Shown here piece after piece: positions 44,765 to 54,464 of a stretch of 64,000 nt of DNA. This stretch comes from Burkholderia catarinensis (lineage in GTDB: Bacteria; Pseudomonadota; Gammaproteobacteria; Burkholderiales; Burkholderiaceae). How positions within the stretch are numbered: the stretch's first letter is position 1; every line of letters begins with the position of its first letter. A model generated the notes under the pieces. The model ran no database searches. It saw only the letters and a program-made list of their open reading frames with translations, and was not told where the DNA came from. The translations under genes were made by a program, and so were the position numbers. The stretch lies in NCBI RefSeq assembly GCF_001883705.2, contig NZ_MDEQ02000008.1, forward strand, positions 248,001-312,000. Direction: 5' to 3'.

Positions 44765-45850
44765 TCAGGAACCGTGGGCAAACAGACGACCGATACCGAA
44801 TACCCGCGTGAACAGCAGCCATAGCAACACCGCATCCAGCGCCAGCATCAGCACGACACCCATGGCGACGGACACGCTGTTGTCCGTCGCTTTCTTCTTC
44901 GGCTGCACGGTTGCATCATCCGGCGAAACCTGACATTGCGCGTCCACCTCCGCCGGCCAGCGCGGCAAGCGACTCATTCGCATTCCGATCCAGCGGAACA
45001 GGCCCGCTAGCGTCGTGACCGGTGCGAACAGGACCGCAAACGGCCCGAACATCTGCCACAGTCGGTGCACACCGTAAAGAAACGGCTCGCGGCGATTCTC
45101 GATAGGCAGCAGAAAATCCGGAACCGGCACGCTCGCCGGACCTTCCTCCATATAACGACGAAGGTATTCCCAGTGCGCAAGCAACGGTTCATCCTCCCGC
45201 ATACCGTTCGGATGGACCGGTACGACAGCGCCGAGATAGAACGCGTGCGTCACCTGGCTGCTCGCGTCCGGCAAATAACCCAGCACCCCCCAGTTCAACC
45301 CACTCTTCTTCAGGCAGAACACCAGTTTGTCCCAATCCAGCGACCACACTCCGTCGGGGCCGTTGTGCTGGAACACATGAACCTTACGCGTGGACCGCAC
45401 CAGCCGGATCGGCTTGTAGGTATAGCCCAGCATGTCCTGCTTCCATTGATAGCCTACCCAAATCAACAAGGGGAAGAACAATAGAAAAATCAGCAAGGCA
45501 ACCAAAACAAGATGAAACGTTATCCCGTATCTTCCGAAACCGTAAAAAGGAATAGCCAGAAATGAAATAATCGGCAATTCAAACAATGAAAATACCATTC
45601 CACCGAAGCCACGCCGAGCGTACTGACTGTCGGCTACTTCCATGTAGGTTTCGTTACGTATGACTACCATGTCCAGCGAATCCGGAGGGCAATCTACTTT
45701 CGTTGGATTTGCCTTATTAAGCTCGTAAGCAAGCATCTCACCCGTTGGTGCCCAAGGATCCTTCGGTGGCAAACCAATGACCACTTCACGCCAGTAGCGC
45801 TTGTCAAACAACTGGCCCCAGTAAGCCTTCATCGACGATTCATCACTCAT
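44765..45850 (-). CDS. DUF6708-like membrane protein, probable partner/immunity of the adjacent VgrG
   Basis: The 361-residue protein has two membrane segments near residues 85-145 (FELPIISFLAIPFYGFG and VLVALLIFLLFFPLLIWVGY), another hydrophobic stretch near 280 and a C-terminal pair (SVAMGVVLMLALDAVLLWLL). Between them lies the DUF6708 pattern: YKPIRLVRSTRKVHVFQHNG, WSLDWDKLVFC and HWEYLRRYMEEGP. Such proteins recur next to T6SS vgrG genes. Its start is six bases after the VgrG stop. As a membrane protein beside an effector with a membrane-helix tail, it is a good candidate for the immunity protein, though an adaptor role is not excluded. Confidence 0.75.
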   Translation of the reverse strand: MSDESSMKAYWGQLFDKRYWREVVIGLPPKDPWAPTGEMLAYELNKANPTKVDCPPDSLDMVVIRNETYMEVADSQYARRGFGGMVFSLFELPIISFLAIPFYGFGRYGITFHLVLVALLIFLLFFPLLIWVGYQWKQDMLGYTYKPIRLVRSTRKVHVFQHNGPDGVWSLDWDKLVFCLKKSGLNWGVLGYLPDASSQVTHAFYLGAVVPVHPNGMREDEPLLAHWEYLRRYMEEGPASVPVPDFLLPIENRREPFLYGVHRLWQMFGPFAVLFAPVTTLAGLFRWIGMRMSRLPRWPAEVDAQCQVSPDDATVQPKKKATDNSVSVAMGVVLMLALDAVLLWLLFTRVFGIGRLFAHGS

Positions 45851-45855
45851 ACCGA

Positions 45856-48800
45856 CTATCCCGCTGTTGCTTTCCGGAAGTTATCCTGTTCCTCCGGACC
45901 ATCCTGATAGCTGTTGGCCGGTCCCCACATGCAATTCCGCGTCCACGTCAATGTGGGCGGATCCTTGAAGATGTCGATCACCACGCTAACCACCAGAATG
46001 ACCGCCGTCGCAATCCATGCTGGCGGGCCTAACGCCTCCACCTCGGCGCCGCTGATGATTGCAACTATCCACACACGCGTCAATGACACTGCGAGTACAA
46101 CCTCCAAGCTACCTCGTACTGCATACAAGGAAAGCATCCCAAGCTCGTCGTTCTTGATTGCTTCCCATGCGTTCACGGCATCTGTACCCGCCGCAATCCA
46201 CATCACGACAACACTCGCACCTGCACCGCCAACTTTTATATAGCGCAGAAAGCCTCCACCCAGACTCTTGGCCACCGGCCCCAGCAAAGGCAACCGCCGT
46301 ACGCCGGCCGATTTGATGCCGGTGCTGACCAGTTCCAGCATGGCGCCCACCACACCAACCGTCGCAGCCCTGAACGCCCACGCCACACGCCCCTCCTCGC
46401 TCTTGAGAGCCGTACCCATCGCGTCCTGTGCGGTGGCCAGCCCCAGCGTCGAAAACACCATCGACACCGACGCCAGCATGCCGGGCGCCCGTGCATATCG
46501 CAGCACGGTGCCCATATAGCTGTTGACCGGAACCTTCGTGACGACCTCCGCGCCCGGCGCCTTCCCGAGCGACAGCAGGCGATCGGCCGCGACCTTGCCC
46601 TGCGCTTCGGAGGGCAGCCGGTACAACGCGATGCCTTGCCCGGCGACCGGCCGCTCGCCCGCGGCATTGCCGTGCGTAGCGGCCATGCTTGTCTTGCCTT
46701 TGGCCGTCCATTGCAGATCCTGGCCCGCACTCAACACGGTCTCCGTCCCCGACACCCAGACGTGGCTGCCGGGTGTCACGGCGGCGAGACCGTCCGCGCC
46801 GTGCGCAACGACATGCGGACGCGTCCATGCCGCGGCACTGCCGCTGCCGCCGCCGGCTTGGGCAGAAGCCCTGCCGTCGCGCGTCGCGGCAAGCGCCTTT
46901 TCGCTCCGCTGCAACCCGGCCACGGCGGCCGGTTGCGCCGACGCATCGGCCCCCGTCGCGAGCCCCGTTTCACCCGGCCCGGCGCCGACGCTCGCGGCGG
47001 GCAGCGCCGGTTCGGCACCTTGTGCACGCGCCGCCTCTGCGAGACCGTCGAGCAGTTGCCGGTTCTGCGTCAGCACCTGGCCCGACGCACTCGCATCCAT
47101 CTGGCTGACGCCGCGCGCAGCACTGACGAGCAGGCCCGAGCCGCCGCGCAATGCGGCGGCGGCATCGGTCGTCAACTCCATGCCGTAACCGCGATCGGCC
47201 TGCCGCTGGTTGTCCTGAATCTGCTTGAGATGCCCGAGCGTCAGCCCGCTGTTGTGGTCCGTCGTGTAAAGGCGCGCACTTGCCTCGCCGGCGGTGTCGT
47301 CGAGCAGGAACTGGCGATAGCCGCCCGTACCTTGCTGGCTCAGTTTCAGGTCCTGCGTCTTGATGCCAGTCAGCGCCGCGGGATGACCATTGCCTGCAAA
47401 CCACGCGGCCGCGTTGCCGGTACTGGTGGCCGGACCGCCGGCTTGCGCATTGTGCTGCGCATCGGCATTGCCCTGACCGTTGTACAGCGAACCCACCACC
47501 ACCGGCCGGTCCGGTTGTCCTTCGAGCCATTCGGTCCACACTTCCTGGCCAACGCGCGGCAGACTCACGCCGCCCCAGTTGTCGCCACCGACCGGCGTCA
47601 ATACGCGCGTCCATGTGCCGGCGTTACGGTCGGCAGGCGCATTGGCCGCGTGCGGATGCTCCTCGAGACTGGCGGCCTTCTGCCCGCGCTGCGCATGGTG
47701 CTGAATCCGGACGCGATGATCGCGATCGGTGTGAACCGGATCGCCTGCGCGCACGACGATCGCCGTTTGCGCACCCTGTACGGCCGCCACGGGATGCGAA
47801 CGCGCGCCGTGACCGCCTTCGACCAGCGGCCGGTACGTCTGGCCGGCCGGCAATGCGACGAAGCTGTTCGCATAAACCGCTTCGTTGCCCACGAGCGGCG
47901 CGGCATCGTGTGTCCCGCTTCCGAGCGCGGCGTGCAGCGCGTGGGCAACACCGTATTCGTTCGCATCGGTGTTCAGCATCGGCGGTATGTTGCCGAGCGT
48001 CTGCTCGATCGCGGCACGAACATCCGCATCGACGTTCGCACGCACGCTGTGCCGAACGTGCAGGCAGACAAGTGCGTCCGACACCTTCAGCGCCGGATGC
48101 CCGCTGATCGCGAAACGCATTCCCGGATGCAGCGCCATGAAGGTGCTGCGTCCTTCGCTGCACAGCGTGGCGACGCGTTGCGCATCAAGTTGCTGGCGCG
48201 CGCGCTGATCGCCGAGTGCCGCGGTCTGAAATGCATACGGGCCAGCGACGTCACGGTCTTCGCCGGCCATTGCAACGCCGTCGGCCTGCGCCCCGGTCGG
48301 CCGGGTCGACAACGTGCGGTGATCCCAGCTGGCGCGCGCGACCCGGCCGATACGCCAGCGACGCGCAGTCATGAAGTGCTGGATGCTGCCCGCCGGATCG
48401 CCATCGCTCGCCTGGTGAAAACCGATGATATCCGGCTTGTCCGGCGCGAAACGCTGGTTCGAATCGGCAAGCACGAGCGTGTGTGTGCCGAGGCTGGACG
48501 CGTGAGCGTCACCGACATGCTCGAACCAGTAGAAAATGCCCTCTTCCGCCCACAGCCGCTGCAGGAAATCGAAGTCGGATTCTCCTGCCTGGGTGGTCAG
48601 GCTGCGCTTGCGATATCTGGCGGGATCGGCCAGGGCCCAGCGCCACGCAGGTACCACGGCGCCCGCGGTGTAATAGCCGAAAATCTGCTCGCTGATGTCG
48701 AGCACGCTCGCGTTCTGGAAATTGTAGTGATCGACGCGTTGACGGAGCATCGCGAGCCAGGGCGCGACTTCGAGTCGAAAGCGGGCCAGCCCGCCGTTGA

Positions 48801-49086
48801 AGCCGATCCGCTCCGCCGCGATGACATGGCCATGAACCGGACGGCGCACGTCGCTGCCTTCCCGCGCGCGCCATTCGATCAGGATCGTCGCGCCGATCAG
48901 GCGTTCCAGCGGCAGCGCTGCATCAGCGGACAATGCCGTCAACTGGAACCGGTAGCCGCCGTGATCGACCGCCTCCCACCCGTGAAGACTTTCGGCGACC
49001 AGCGCGTTCGCGCCCAGCGACGTGGTGACCCATAGAAACCGGTCGTACTGCGACCAGCCCTCGGCGAGTTTTTTCAGAACGTCCAT
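45856..49086 (-). CDS. vgrG: evolved VgrG with a membrane-helix-rich C-terminal effector domain
   Basis: The ATG at 49086 gives 1076 residues; an in-frame GTG at 49137 would add 17. Residues 1-560 are the VgrG spike: phage-tail hub (QYDRFLWVTTSLGANALVAE, FDFLQRLWAEEGIFYWFEH) and the gp5-like OB-fold (VRIQHHAQRG, PRVGQEVWTEWLEGQPDRPVVVG). A DUF2345-type beta-helix follows (PGSHVWVSGTETVLSAGQDL). Beyond about residue 850 the protein is unrelated to the spike and carries at least four hydrophobic segments (APGMLASVSMVFSTLGLATA, GASVVVMWIAAGTDAV, SLEVVLAVSLTRVWIVAII and WIATAVILVVSVVIDIF). This suggests a membrane-active toxin carried on the spike tip. The following DUF6708-like gene is the likely immunity. 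Confidence 0.88.
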   Translation of the reverse strand: MDVLKKLAEGWSQYDRFLWVTTSLGANALVAESLHGWEAVDHGGYRFQLTALSADAALPLERLIGATILIEWRAREGSDVRRPVHGHVIAAERIGFNGGLARFRLEVAPWLAMLRQRVDHYNFQNASVLDISEQIFGYYTAGAVVPAWRWALADPARYRKRSLTTQAGESDFDFLQRLWAEEGIFYWFEHVGDAHASSLGTHTLVLADSNQRFAPDKPDIIGFHQASDGDPAGSIQHFMTARRWRIGRVARASWDHRTLSTRPTGAQADGVAMAGEDRDVAGPYAFQTAALGDQRARQQLDAQRVATLCSEGRSTFMALHPGMRFAISGHPALKVSDALVCLHVRHSVRANVDADVRAAIEQTLGNIPPMLNTDANEYGVAHALHAALGSGTHDAAPLVGNEAVYANSFVALPAGQTYRPLVEGGHGARSHPVAAVQGAQTAIVVRAGDPVHTDRDHRVRIQHHAQRGQKAASLEEHPHAANAPADRNAGTWTRVLTPVGGDNWGGVSLPRVGQEVWTEWLEGQPDRPVVVGSLYNGQGNADAQHNAQAGGPATSTGNAAAWFAGNGHPAALTGIKTQDLKLSQQGTGGYRQFLLDDTAGEASARLYTTDHNSGLTLGHLKQIQDNQRQADRGYGMELTTDAAAALRGGSGLLVSAARGVSQMDASASGQVLTQNRQLLDGLAEAARAQGAEPALPAASVGAGPGETGLATGADASAQPAAVAGLQRSEKALAATRDGRASAQAGGGSGSAAAWTRPHVVAHGADGLAAVTPGSHVWVSGTETVLSAGQDLQWTAKGKTSMAATHGNAAGERPVAGQGIALYRLPSEAQGKVAADRLLSLGKAPGAEVVTKVPVNSYMGTVLRYARAPGMLASVSMVFSTLGLATAQDAMGTALKSEEGRVAWAFRAATVGVVGAMLELVSTGIKSAGVRRLPLLGPVAKSLGGGFLRYIKVGGAGASVVVMWIAAGTDAVNAWEAIKNDELGMLSLYAVRGSLEVVLAVSLTRVWIVAIISGAEVEALGPPAWIATAVILVVSVVIDIFKDPPTLTWTRNCMWGPANSYQDGPEEQDNFRKATAG

Positions 49087-49179
49087 ATTGGTCGAGATAA
49101 GTCCGTCAGTTGAAGAAGCGACGCGCTTGACGGGCACGCCATTTCTGCATCGCGGTCAACACGCGTTCCCGCGTGCCGT

Positions 49180-49674
49180 TCAGTGATCGACTGCACATGG
49201 ATTCCGGCCACTCAGCGGCACGGCGATATGCACGCCACCACCGGGCCGCCTGAGCGTACAGAACGCCGCGCTATAAACCGGGCCGGCATCCCCGCCCGGA
49301 ATGATCGATATGTAGTAAGTCCGGTTGAGATCAAGCGGCCTGGGCGGCGTACGGACGATCGCGCCCTTCACCGCCTGTCCATACACAAGACATTCGCCAC
49401 GCTTCAGGTAGACAGGCTGGGCCTCGGCCGGCATGTCGAACCACCAGTAAGTCACATCGGGACTTGCCGGACCCGTTGGCCTTGCGACGCCGACCGTGCG
49501 GATCTGAATGACGCTCTCGGCCCGCTCGTCGTTCATGGGCAGGCAGGCGGCGGGGTTCCCGTCGACCTGCTTGATTTCCAGTTCCACGGGCGCCTCCGAC
49601 GTTGCCATCGCGCGTGACAGACACAACAGCCACGCGAGCAAACCGAACACGCTACTTCGGAAGATTGTCTGCAT
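49180..49674 (-). CDS. periplasmic immunity protein candidate for the metalloprotease VgrG
   Basis: The 164-residue protein has a signal peptide (FRSSVFGLLAWLLCLSRAMA) and so acts in the periplasm. The mature domain is beta-rich with four or so cysteines (AACLPMND, GECLVYGQ, AAFCTLRR, NPCAVDH). Its start lies inside the last 23 bases of the upstream vgrG, so the two are translationally coupled. The pairing resembles the VgrG2b locus of Pseudomonas aeruginosa, where a periplasmic protein encoded just after the spike protects against a spike-borne protease. I infer the same role here from position and export; the sequence itself carries no family signature that I recognise. Confidence 0.65.
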   Translation of the reverse strand: MQTIFRSSVFGLLAWLLCLSRAMATSEAPVELEIKQVDGNPAACLPMNDERAESVIQIRTVGVARPTGPASPDVTYWWFDMPAEAQPVYLKRGECLVYGQAVKGAIVRTPPRPLDLNRTYYISIIPGGDAGPVYSAAFCTLRRPGGGVHIAVPLSGRNPCAVDH

Positions 49675-52600
49675 TCTTGGGATCCTCTAGGAGCGGTGCA
49701 AGCACGTGATCAAGCTCGTACGGCGTTCCGACATAGCCACGGTGAAGAACGGCGAAGGGCGCCTTGAGCACCTGGACCGCGTAATAATCCGCGACCAGAT
49801 TGCCCTGCTGCTCCATGTTGTAATCGTGAAATAGCGCGCCTGGCGCGACGGTATATTCGTATGCGCTTTGTCCTCGAATGGTGACGGTCAGCGCATGCCA
49901 TCGCACCGAATACCCTAGCTGGTATTGCCAGACATGAGTCATTTCGTGCATGAACAGGCTTCTTTTCCAGATATTCGGCCCGTTCATCGCCGAGAAATCA
50001 TCGGCGTACTGATCGTCCAGGAAATACATTTTCCCGTTCGGGGTAACTGCGGTGTTCTTGCTCTGCAGGTTGAACCAGAAATAGCTCCCTTTGTGCACCC
50101 GCACCTTGTCGTAATCGATGCCGTCCTTGAAGACTGTCCTGGCCATTTCGATTTCGCCCGCAGTCAACAGCCGCTCATGGGCATCGATCTTCACCGTCTC
50201 TTCCGAACTCCCCACCTGAAACTCGTTCGTCTGCACGCCCTTGATCTTGATCACGACCGGCGCCGGCGCCGTGCCCGACGTGCGTCCGCAGCAATCGACG
50301 ATCTGGGTCGGCGTCAGCAATGCGGACAGAATCCCCAGCGGGCTGGCCGACGCCACGCGTTCGGTCTTGCCCGCGTCGTCGGTCACCCCCGACGCCGTGG
50401 TGCCGTCGGCGAGCTTCAACTGATAGGCGACCTTCGACAACGGCACGCCGTCTTCGTTGACGAAATGCAACTGCTCGTCGTAAAGCGCAAGCGGCACGGG
50501 TACCGGCAGGGCCGGCAATACCGGTGACTGCGCGCCCGGCCCCATGAAGGGATGGGCACCCGCCTTGACGGCAAACGATCCGGGCGTCTCGACGAGGATG
50601 TCCGCGCCCTTGAGCGTAATCCTGCTCGGCCCTTGCTGAAGCACGATCGCATCCTTCGCCAGTACGTCGATCCTGTCGTCCGACGACGTGATGCGCACCG
50701 ACTGGTCCGCGAGGATCTGCATCGACGACGCATGGGCCTCGACGCTGACCGGCCCGTGGCCGGCAACGGCCTTGATCCCGCCCGCAGCCGCGTACAGGCT
50801 CGCCGCATCGCCGGATGCACCGGCGATCGTTGCGCCGGCGGCCAGATGCGCATCGCCCTGCGAGGTCAGATGCACGTTTTGTTCCGCATAGGAAACCGCG
50901 CTGTTGCCGGTACTCATCACGACGTTTTGCGGCGACTCCAGCACGACCGCCGGCACCGCGAAGCGCTCGACCGGATCCGCGCTGCCACCTTGTCCGCCGG
51001 CAGCAGGTTTGGTCGCGCTCTGTCCATTCACCGCACCCGTGTACTTGCCGTCCTGCGCCGGATCGATCGCCTTCAGGAAATCCGCCTGCGCGGTGTTCGC
51101 CGTCAGCCGGCCGGCGGCCGCACGCGCCGCCGATTCGTCGAGCCCCTGTGCGGTATTCACCGCCTGCTTCAGCTGCGCAACGCTCTCGCCCAGATCCATT
51201 TGCGTCGAAGCCGCCTCCGTGCGCGCGGTGCCGGACACCAGCACACCCTCGCCCGCACGCACGACACCCCACCCCTCGGTCGCAAGGTCGAACCCTTCGC
51301 CACGGTAAGCACCGCGAACCGAGCCCTGCTGATCGATCAGATAGCCCAGTGCGAGCCGGCTGTTCGCGATGCTGTTGCCGAGTTCGTGACGCAACTGACC
51401 CGGCGAATCGTCCATCACCCAGCGGCTGCCCGCTGCTCCGTCGAGCATCTGCGTCTGCATGCCGGTCAGGACGCCCGCGTGATTCGCACTACTGCCTTCG
51501 CCAGCCGCAAACGGAGGTTGCACGCGGCCGCCGTAAAGCTGGCCCAGCACGACCGGCATGTCGATACTCCCCGAGTCGAAGCCGACCACCACTTCCGCGC
51601 CGATGCGCGGGGTAAAGCTGTGGCCGAAGTTCGGGCCCGCCGATTGTTCGGCAATGCGTGCGACCACGCCGGATCGGTGGTCGCCGGGCGCATGACCCTG
51701 CGGGTTCGACCGACTGGCCGTGTCGGTCAATCCGCCGGGCAGCGGTGCCGTGCCGCGCATCCACGGAAACTGCACGCGCACCTGATGATCCCGCGTGCTG
51801 CTCACCCGGTTCGACGGCTCGCCGACAACAGTCGCGGTCTGCACGCCCAGCACGATCGGCCGGTCGCGGTAAGGCGGCACGATCGGCACGCCGGGCGGTA
51901 CGGCGACAAACCGGTTGCGATAAAGCCCCTGGTCCAGGTCGCCGTGCTCGAGCAACTGCGCAATATCGGCGCCGAGGTTGTTGACCGCCTCGTGCTCGAG
52001 CGTCAGCGGGACAAACGAAATCGTCTCGTCCGGATACCCGGTCAGCGTGTGGACCTTGCCGATCTCCAGCGTGCGCGACGAGCCTGCGCCGTAATGGATC
52101 CGCTTCGACAGGCGCAGCGCGTCGAGACGCTGCGACGCGTAGCGCTGTGCCTGGTCCGACGTCTCGAAGCGGCCGGCACGCTGCGCGTCCAGCACTTCGC
52201 GCACGGGTATGACGGGCGCATCGCGATCGGCCTCGCCCTGGGCATGCCCGGCGAGCGCGACGAGATTGCCCGCTTTCCAGCTCGTCGCGGTGACACGGTC
52301 CGGGACCAGTTGGTGACGCGTCGTGAAATAGGTCATCACGCCGTCGGGGTCGCCCACATCCTGCCGGTTGTATGCGACGGTGCTGCCTTTGCGCTGTTCG
52401 GCTCGCCGGTCGAACACGACGACCGTATGGTTGCCCGACGGCTTTTCGCCGGCGTCCTGCGCATGTTCGATACGAAACGACAAGCCGGCCTCGGACAACT
52501 GGCGCATCACGAAGTCGTAATCGGTTTCGCGATACTGGCCTCGCAGATCGAACGTGCGCAGCGGCTCCTTCAGTTCATAGCGTCGATGCGCCTCCGGATA

Positions 52601-52996
52601 ATCGCCGAACACACGCTCGCAAATACCTTCGGTATCGAGGCCGACGAAATACAGGCAATTGCGGCGAAGCTGGAGAAGCTCGAGCCAGGACGCCATCGTC
52701 AGCCGGTAACGCGTGATCTCGCCATCGCTGTCGCTGTACGCGGCTCGCACGACGTACCCGTTCCAGCAGCGCTCGCCCGTGCCGGTCGCGAGACGCAGGC
52801 GGATCGCCGTGCCGAGCAGCGGATTCAGGTCGAGGAACGGTGCGCTCGACAACACGTCGATTTCGAACCGGAAGGACTCGTCCATCGCTTCCCGGCTATG
52901 GAAACGCTCGACCGCGAATGCGCCCGGCATCGCCGTATCGAGCTGGATCTGGCGAGTGGTTTGCGAATAGCCCTTCAATGCAGCAGCAATATCCAT
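49652..52996 (-). CDS. vgrG: evolved VgrG with a C-terminal zinc metalloprotease domain
   Basis: The ATG at 52996 has GAGG five bases upstream and yields 1114 residues. The spike part runs to about residue 600 (FRFEIDVLSSAPFLDLNPLLG, DYDFVMRQLSEAGLSFRIEH, RVQFPWMRG, RIGAEVVVGFDSGSIDMPVVLG), then DUF2345 to about 830. A short Ig-like carboxypeptidase-regulatory-type segment follows (DEQLHFVNEDGVPLSKVAYQ). The last 150 residues hold the gluzincin-like motif HEMTHVWQYQLG (His1017, Glu1018, His1021) with a likely third ligand Glu1062 in YNMEQQGNLVADYY. This matches the architecture of P. aeruginosa VgrG2b, whose C-terminal protease is toxic in the target periplasm. All catalytic residues are intact. 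Confidence 0.92.
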   Translation of the reverse strand: MDIAAALKGYSQTTRQIQLDTAMPGAFAVERFHSREAMDESFRFEIDVLSSAPFLDLNPLLGTAIRLRLATGTGERCWNGYVVRAAYSDSDGEITRYRLTMASWLELLQLRRNCLYFVGLDTEGICERVFGDYPEAHRRYELKEPLRTFDLRGQYRETDYDFVMRQLSEAGLSFRIEHAQDAGEKPSGNHTVVVFDRRAEQRKGSTVAYNRQDVGDPDGVMTYFTTRHQLVPDRVTATSWKAGNLVALAGHAQGEADRDAPVIPVREVLDAQRAGRFETSDQAQRYASQRLDALRLSKRIHYGAGSSRTLEIGKVHTLTGYPDETISFVPLTLEHEAVNNLGADIAQLLEHGDLDQGLYRNRFVAVPPGVPIVPPYRDRPIVLGVQTATVVGEPSNRVSSTRDHQVRVQFPWMRGTAPLPGGLTDTASRSNPQGHAPGDHRSGVVARIAEQSAGPNFGHSFTPRIGAEVVVGFDSGSIDMPVVLGQLYGGRVQPPFAAGEGSSANHAGVLTGMQTQMLDGAAGSRWVMDDSPGQLRHELGNSIANSRLALGYLIDQQGSVRGAYRGEGFDLATEGWGVVRAGEGVLVSGTARTEAASTQMDLGESVAQLKQAVNTAQGLDESAARAAAGRLTANTAQADFLKAIDPAQDGKYTGAVNGQSATKPAAGGQGGSADPVERFAVPAVVLESPQNVVMSTGNSAVSYAEQNVHLTSQGDAHLAAGATIAGASGDAASLYAAAGGIKAVAGHGPVSVEAHASSMQILADQSVRITSSDDRIDVLAKDAIVLQQGPSRITLKGADILVETPGSFAVKAGAHPFMGPGAQSPVLPALPVPVPLALYDEQLHFVNEDGVPLSKVAYQLKLADGTTASGVTDDAGKTERVASASPLGILSALLTPTQIVDCCGRTSGTAPAPVVIKIKGVQTNEFQVGSSEETVKIDAHERLLTAGEIEMARTVFKDGIDYDKVRVHKGSYFWFNLQSKNTAVTPNGKMYFLDDQYADDFSAMNGPNIWKRSLFMHEMTHVWQYQLGYSVRWHALTVTIRGQSAYEYTVAPGALFHDYNMEQQGNLVADYYAVQVLKAPFAVLHRGYVGTPYELDHVLAPLLEDPKNADNLPK

Positions 52997-53052
52997 TCCG
53001 TCCTCTTGCATCACGCCGGCCGCCGTGCCCGTTCAAGGCCACGCGAATTCGA

Positions 53053-53850
53053 TCAGTTGATCGCGTCGGCCTTCTTTCTGGCGACGCGCGCATTCGCCTC
53101 GTCGACCAGTTCCTGGATCGAGCTGTACGTCGGATTCCGGACTCCCGACTTTTCCTGCTTGCCTTTGCCGCGCAGGAACATCCATTCCGGCCATTGCCGG
53201 ATGTGATCGAAGGCGCCCACGACAAACTCGCCGCACGGCGGAACGTGCAGTTCCTCGGCGGACTTTTCGCCGGCGAGATACGCGTCCGATTCCGGACCGA
53301 ACACACGATCCTGACAGGACTCGTGCCAGAAAACCATGACCCGGCGTCGATCCGACTCGGGGAAATCGTCGAACACGAAACCTTCCTTCCGGTCGGAAAC
53401 GGCCATGGTGCGCAGATTCCCCTGCGCATCGCGAATGCCGACTTTCCAGTGCGGATCGTCGTTCCGATCGTAGTCTTGCCACGGGTTGATCGCCTCCTGG
53501 AGCACCTCGCGGCTGCCATCGCGCTTCTCCAGTTCGAACACGACCGTGCTCTTCGGAAACGCCTCCGAATGTCCGAGCTTCGGGTTGCCCTTTATCTTGA
53601 CGATGCCGTTCGCGGGAACGCGCACCTCGAGGCCATCCTTTGCATGGGCCGGCTCGACGACACCGTCGGGTTGATCGAACAATGCGACCACAGGACCGAC
53701 ATAGCCTTCCGGAATCACATAGATCAATGGCATGCGTCGACTCCTATCCAGTCCAAACACGATTGCAGCAAGCACCACGAGGGCGAGCAACACAACGTAG
53801 CGCCACCTGACGCGACGCCCCGACGACGACGGTGGCACTACTTCTTCCAT
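53053..53850 (-). CDS. membrane-anchored periplasmic protein, DUF6843-like
   Basis: The 265-residue protein has a soluble start, then one membrane segment (YVVLLALVVLAAIVFGLD) and a periplasmic domain that opens with LIYVIPEGYVGPVVALFDQP, the pattern I associate with DUF6843. Later landmarks are VPANGIVKIKGNP and a cysteine-bearing WHESCQDRVFGPES. Function unknown. It lies 56 bases upstream of the metalloprotease vgrG and overlaps the preceding gene tail by 13 bases, so it is part of the T6SS island, perhaps an immunity or adaptor protein left from a lost effector. Confidence 0.65.
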   Translation of the reverse strand: MEEVVPPSSSGRRVRWRYVVLLALVVLAAIVFGLDRSRRMPLIYVIPEGYVGPVVALFDQPDGVVEPAHAKDGLEVRVPANGIVKIKGNPKLGHSEAFPKSTVVFELEKRDGSREVLQEAINPWQDYDRNDDPHWKVGIRDAQGNLRTMAVSDRKEGFVFDDFPESDRRRVMVFWHESCQDRVFGPESDAYLAGEKSAEELHVPPCGEFVVGAFDHIRQWPEWMFLRGKGKQEKSGVRNPTYSSIQELVDEANARVARKKADAIN

Positions 53851-54464
53851 AGCTTGGGATCCAGGTCTTCGCTATCGGGCGCGCGGCCCTCGTTGGGATT
53901 GCGATGAAGGTGATAGTCATTCCAGGCCTGAACGGTCGTGTCGCGGGTGGCGGGCGGTCGCTTGAAGCTGTCCCGCAGGCGCTGCCACACGGCACCCACG
54001 TCCTCGTACGCGGAAATATGCAGAGGCTGGCCCAGGCCGCCGCTCACGCCGTCGCCGATCTTGCCGAGCGGATCGGCCGGCCACGACACGACGTCCATGC
54101 CCGGCAGGATGACCGGCGGCCCGTCGCCCGGCAGGCCGGACCATTCCGACGGATCCTGGTCGCTCATATGACGCGTGGGCGTACCCGGCGCGGTCTTGAT
54201 GTCGCGGATCGCCGGATAGTCGTCGCGCCGGTCGGGCGTGCCGCCAAGCGCCTGCGTGAAGATCCACAGCTTCGATCCGAAGTTGCCGTCGAGCGTCAGT
54301 TCCACCCGCAATACATTGGCGAACATGATGCGCTTGTTGTCACCGGCCAGATGGGTGGCGGGCGTGCCGATCCGCACATGGGTGCCGAGGAACAGCTTGT
54401 TGCCCGCGGGATCCTCGATAAAGGACTCGCAGCATGCCGTCGAGTTCGATCCATCGGCCGCCAT
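53838..54464 (-). pseudogene. 3' part of an unrecognised T6SS-associated gene, fused out of frame behind tssF
   Basis: The open frame from an ATG at 54464 gives 208 residues, but its first 15 overlap the tssF fragment in another frame. Family-like sequence seems to begin at FIEDPAGNKLFLGTHVRIGT. It continues with RIMFANVLRVELTLDGNFGS and ends HLHRNPNEGRAPDSEDLDPK. I do not recognise it. The most economical reading is that a deletion removed the rest of tssF and the start of this gene. The overlap with the DUF6843-like start suggests both belonged to one effector cassette. It might still be translated as a shortened protein. Confidence 0.5.

Noticed and set aside
50552-53206. 884-codon plus-strand frame
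   Set aside because: Antisense to the metalloprotease VgrG; composition is typical of a shadow frame and no domain is visible.
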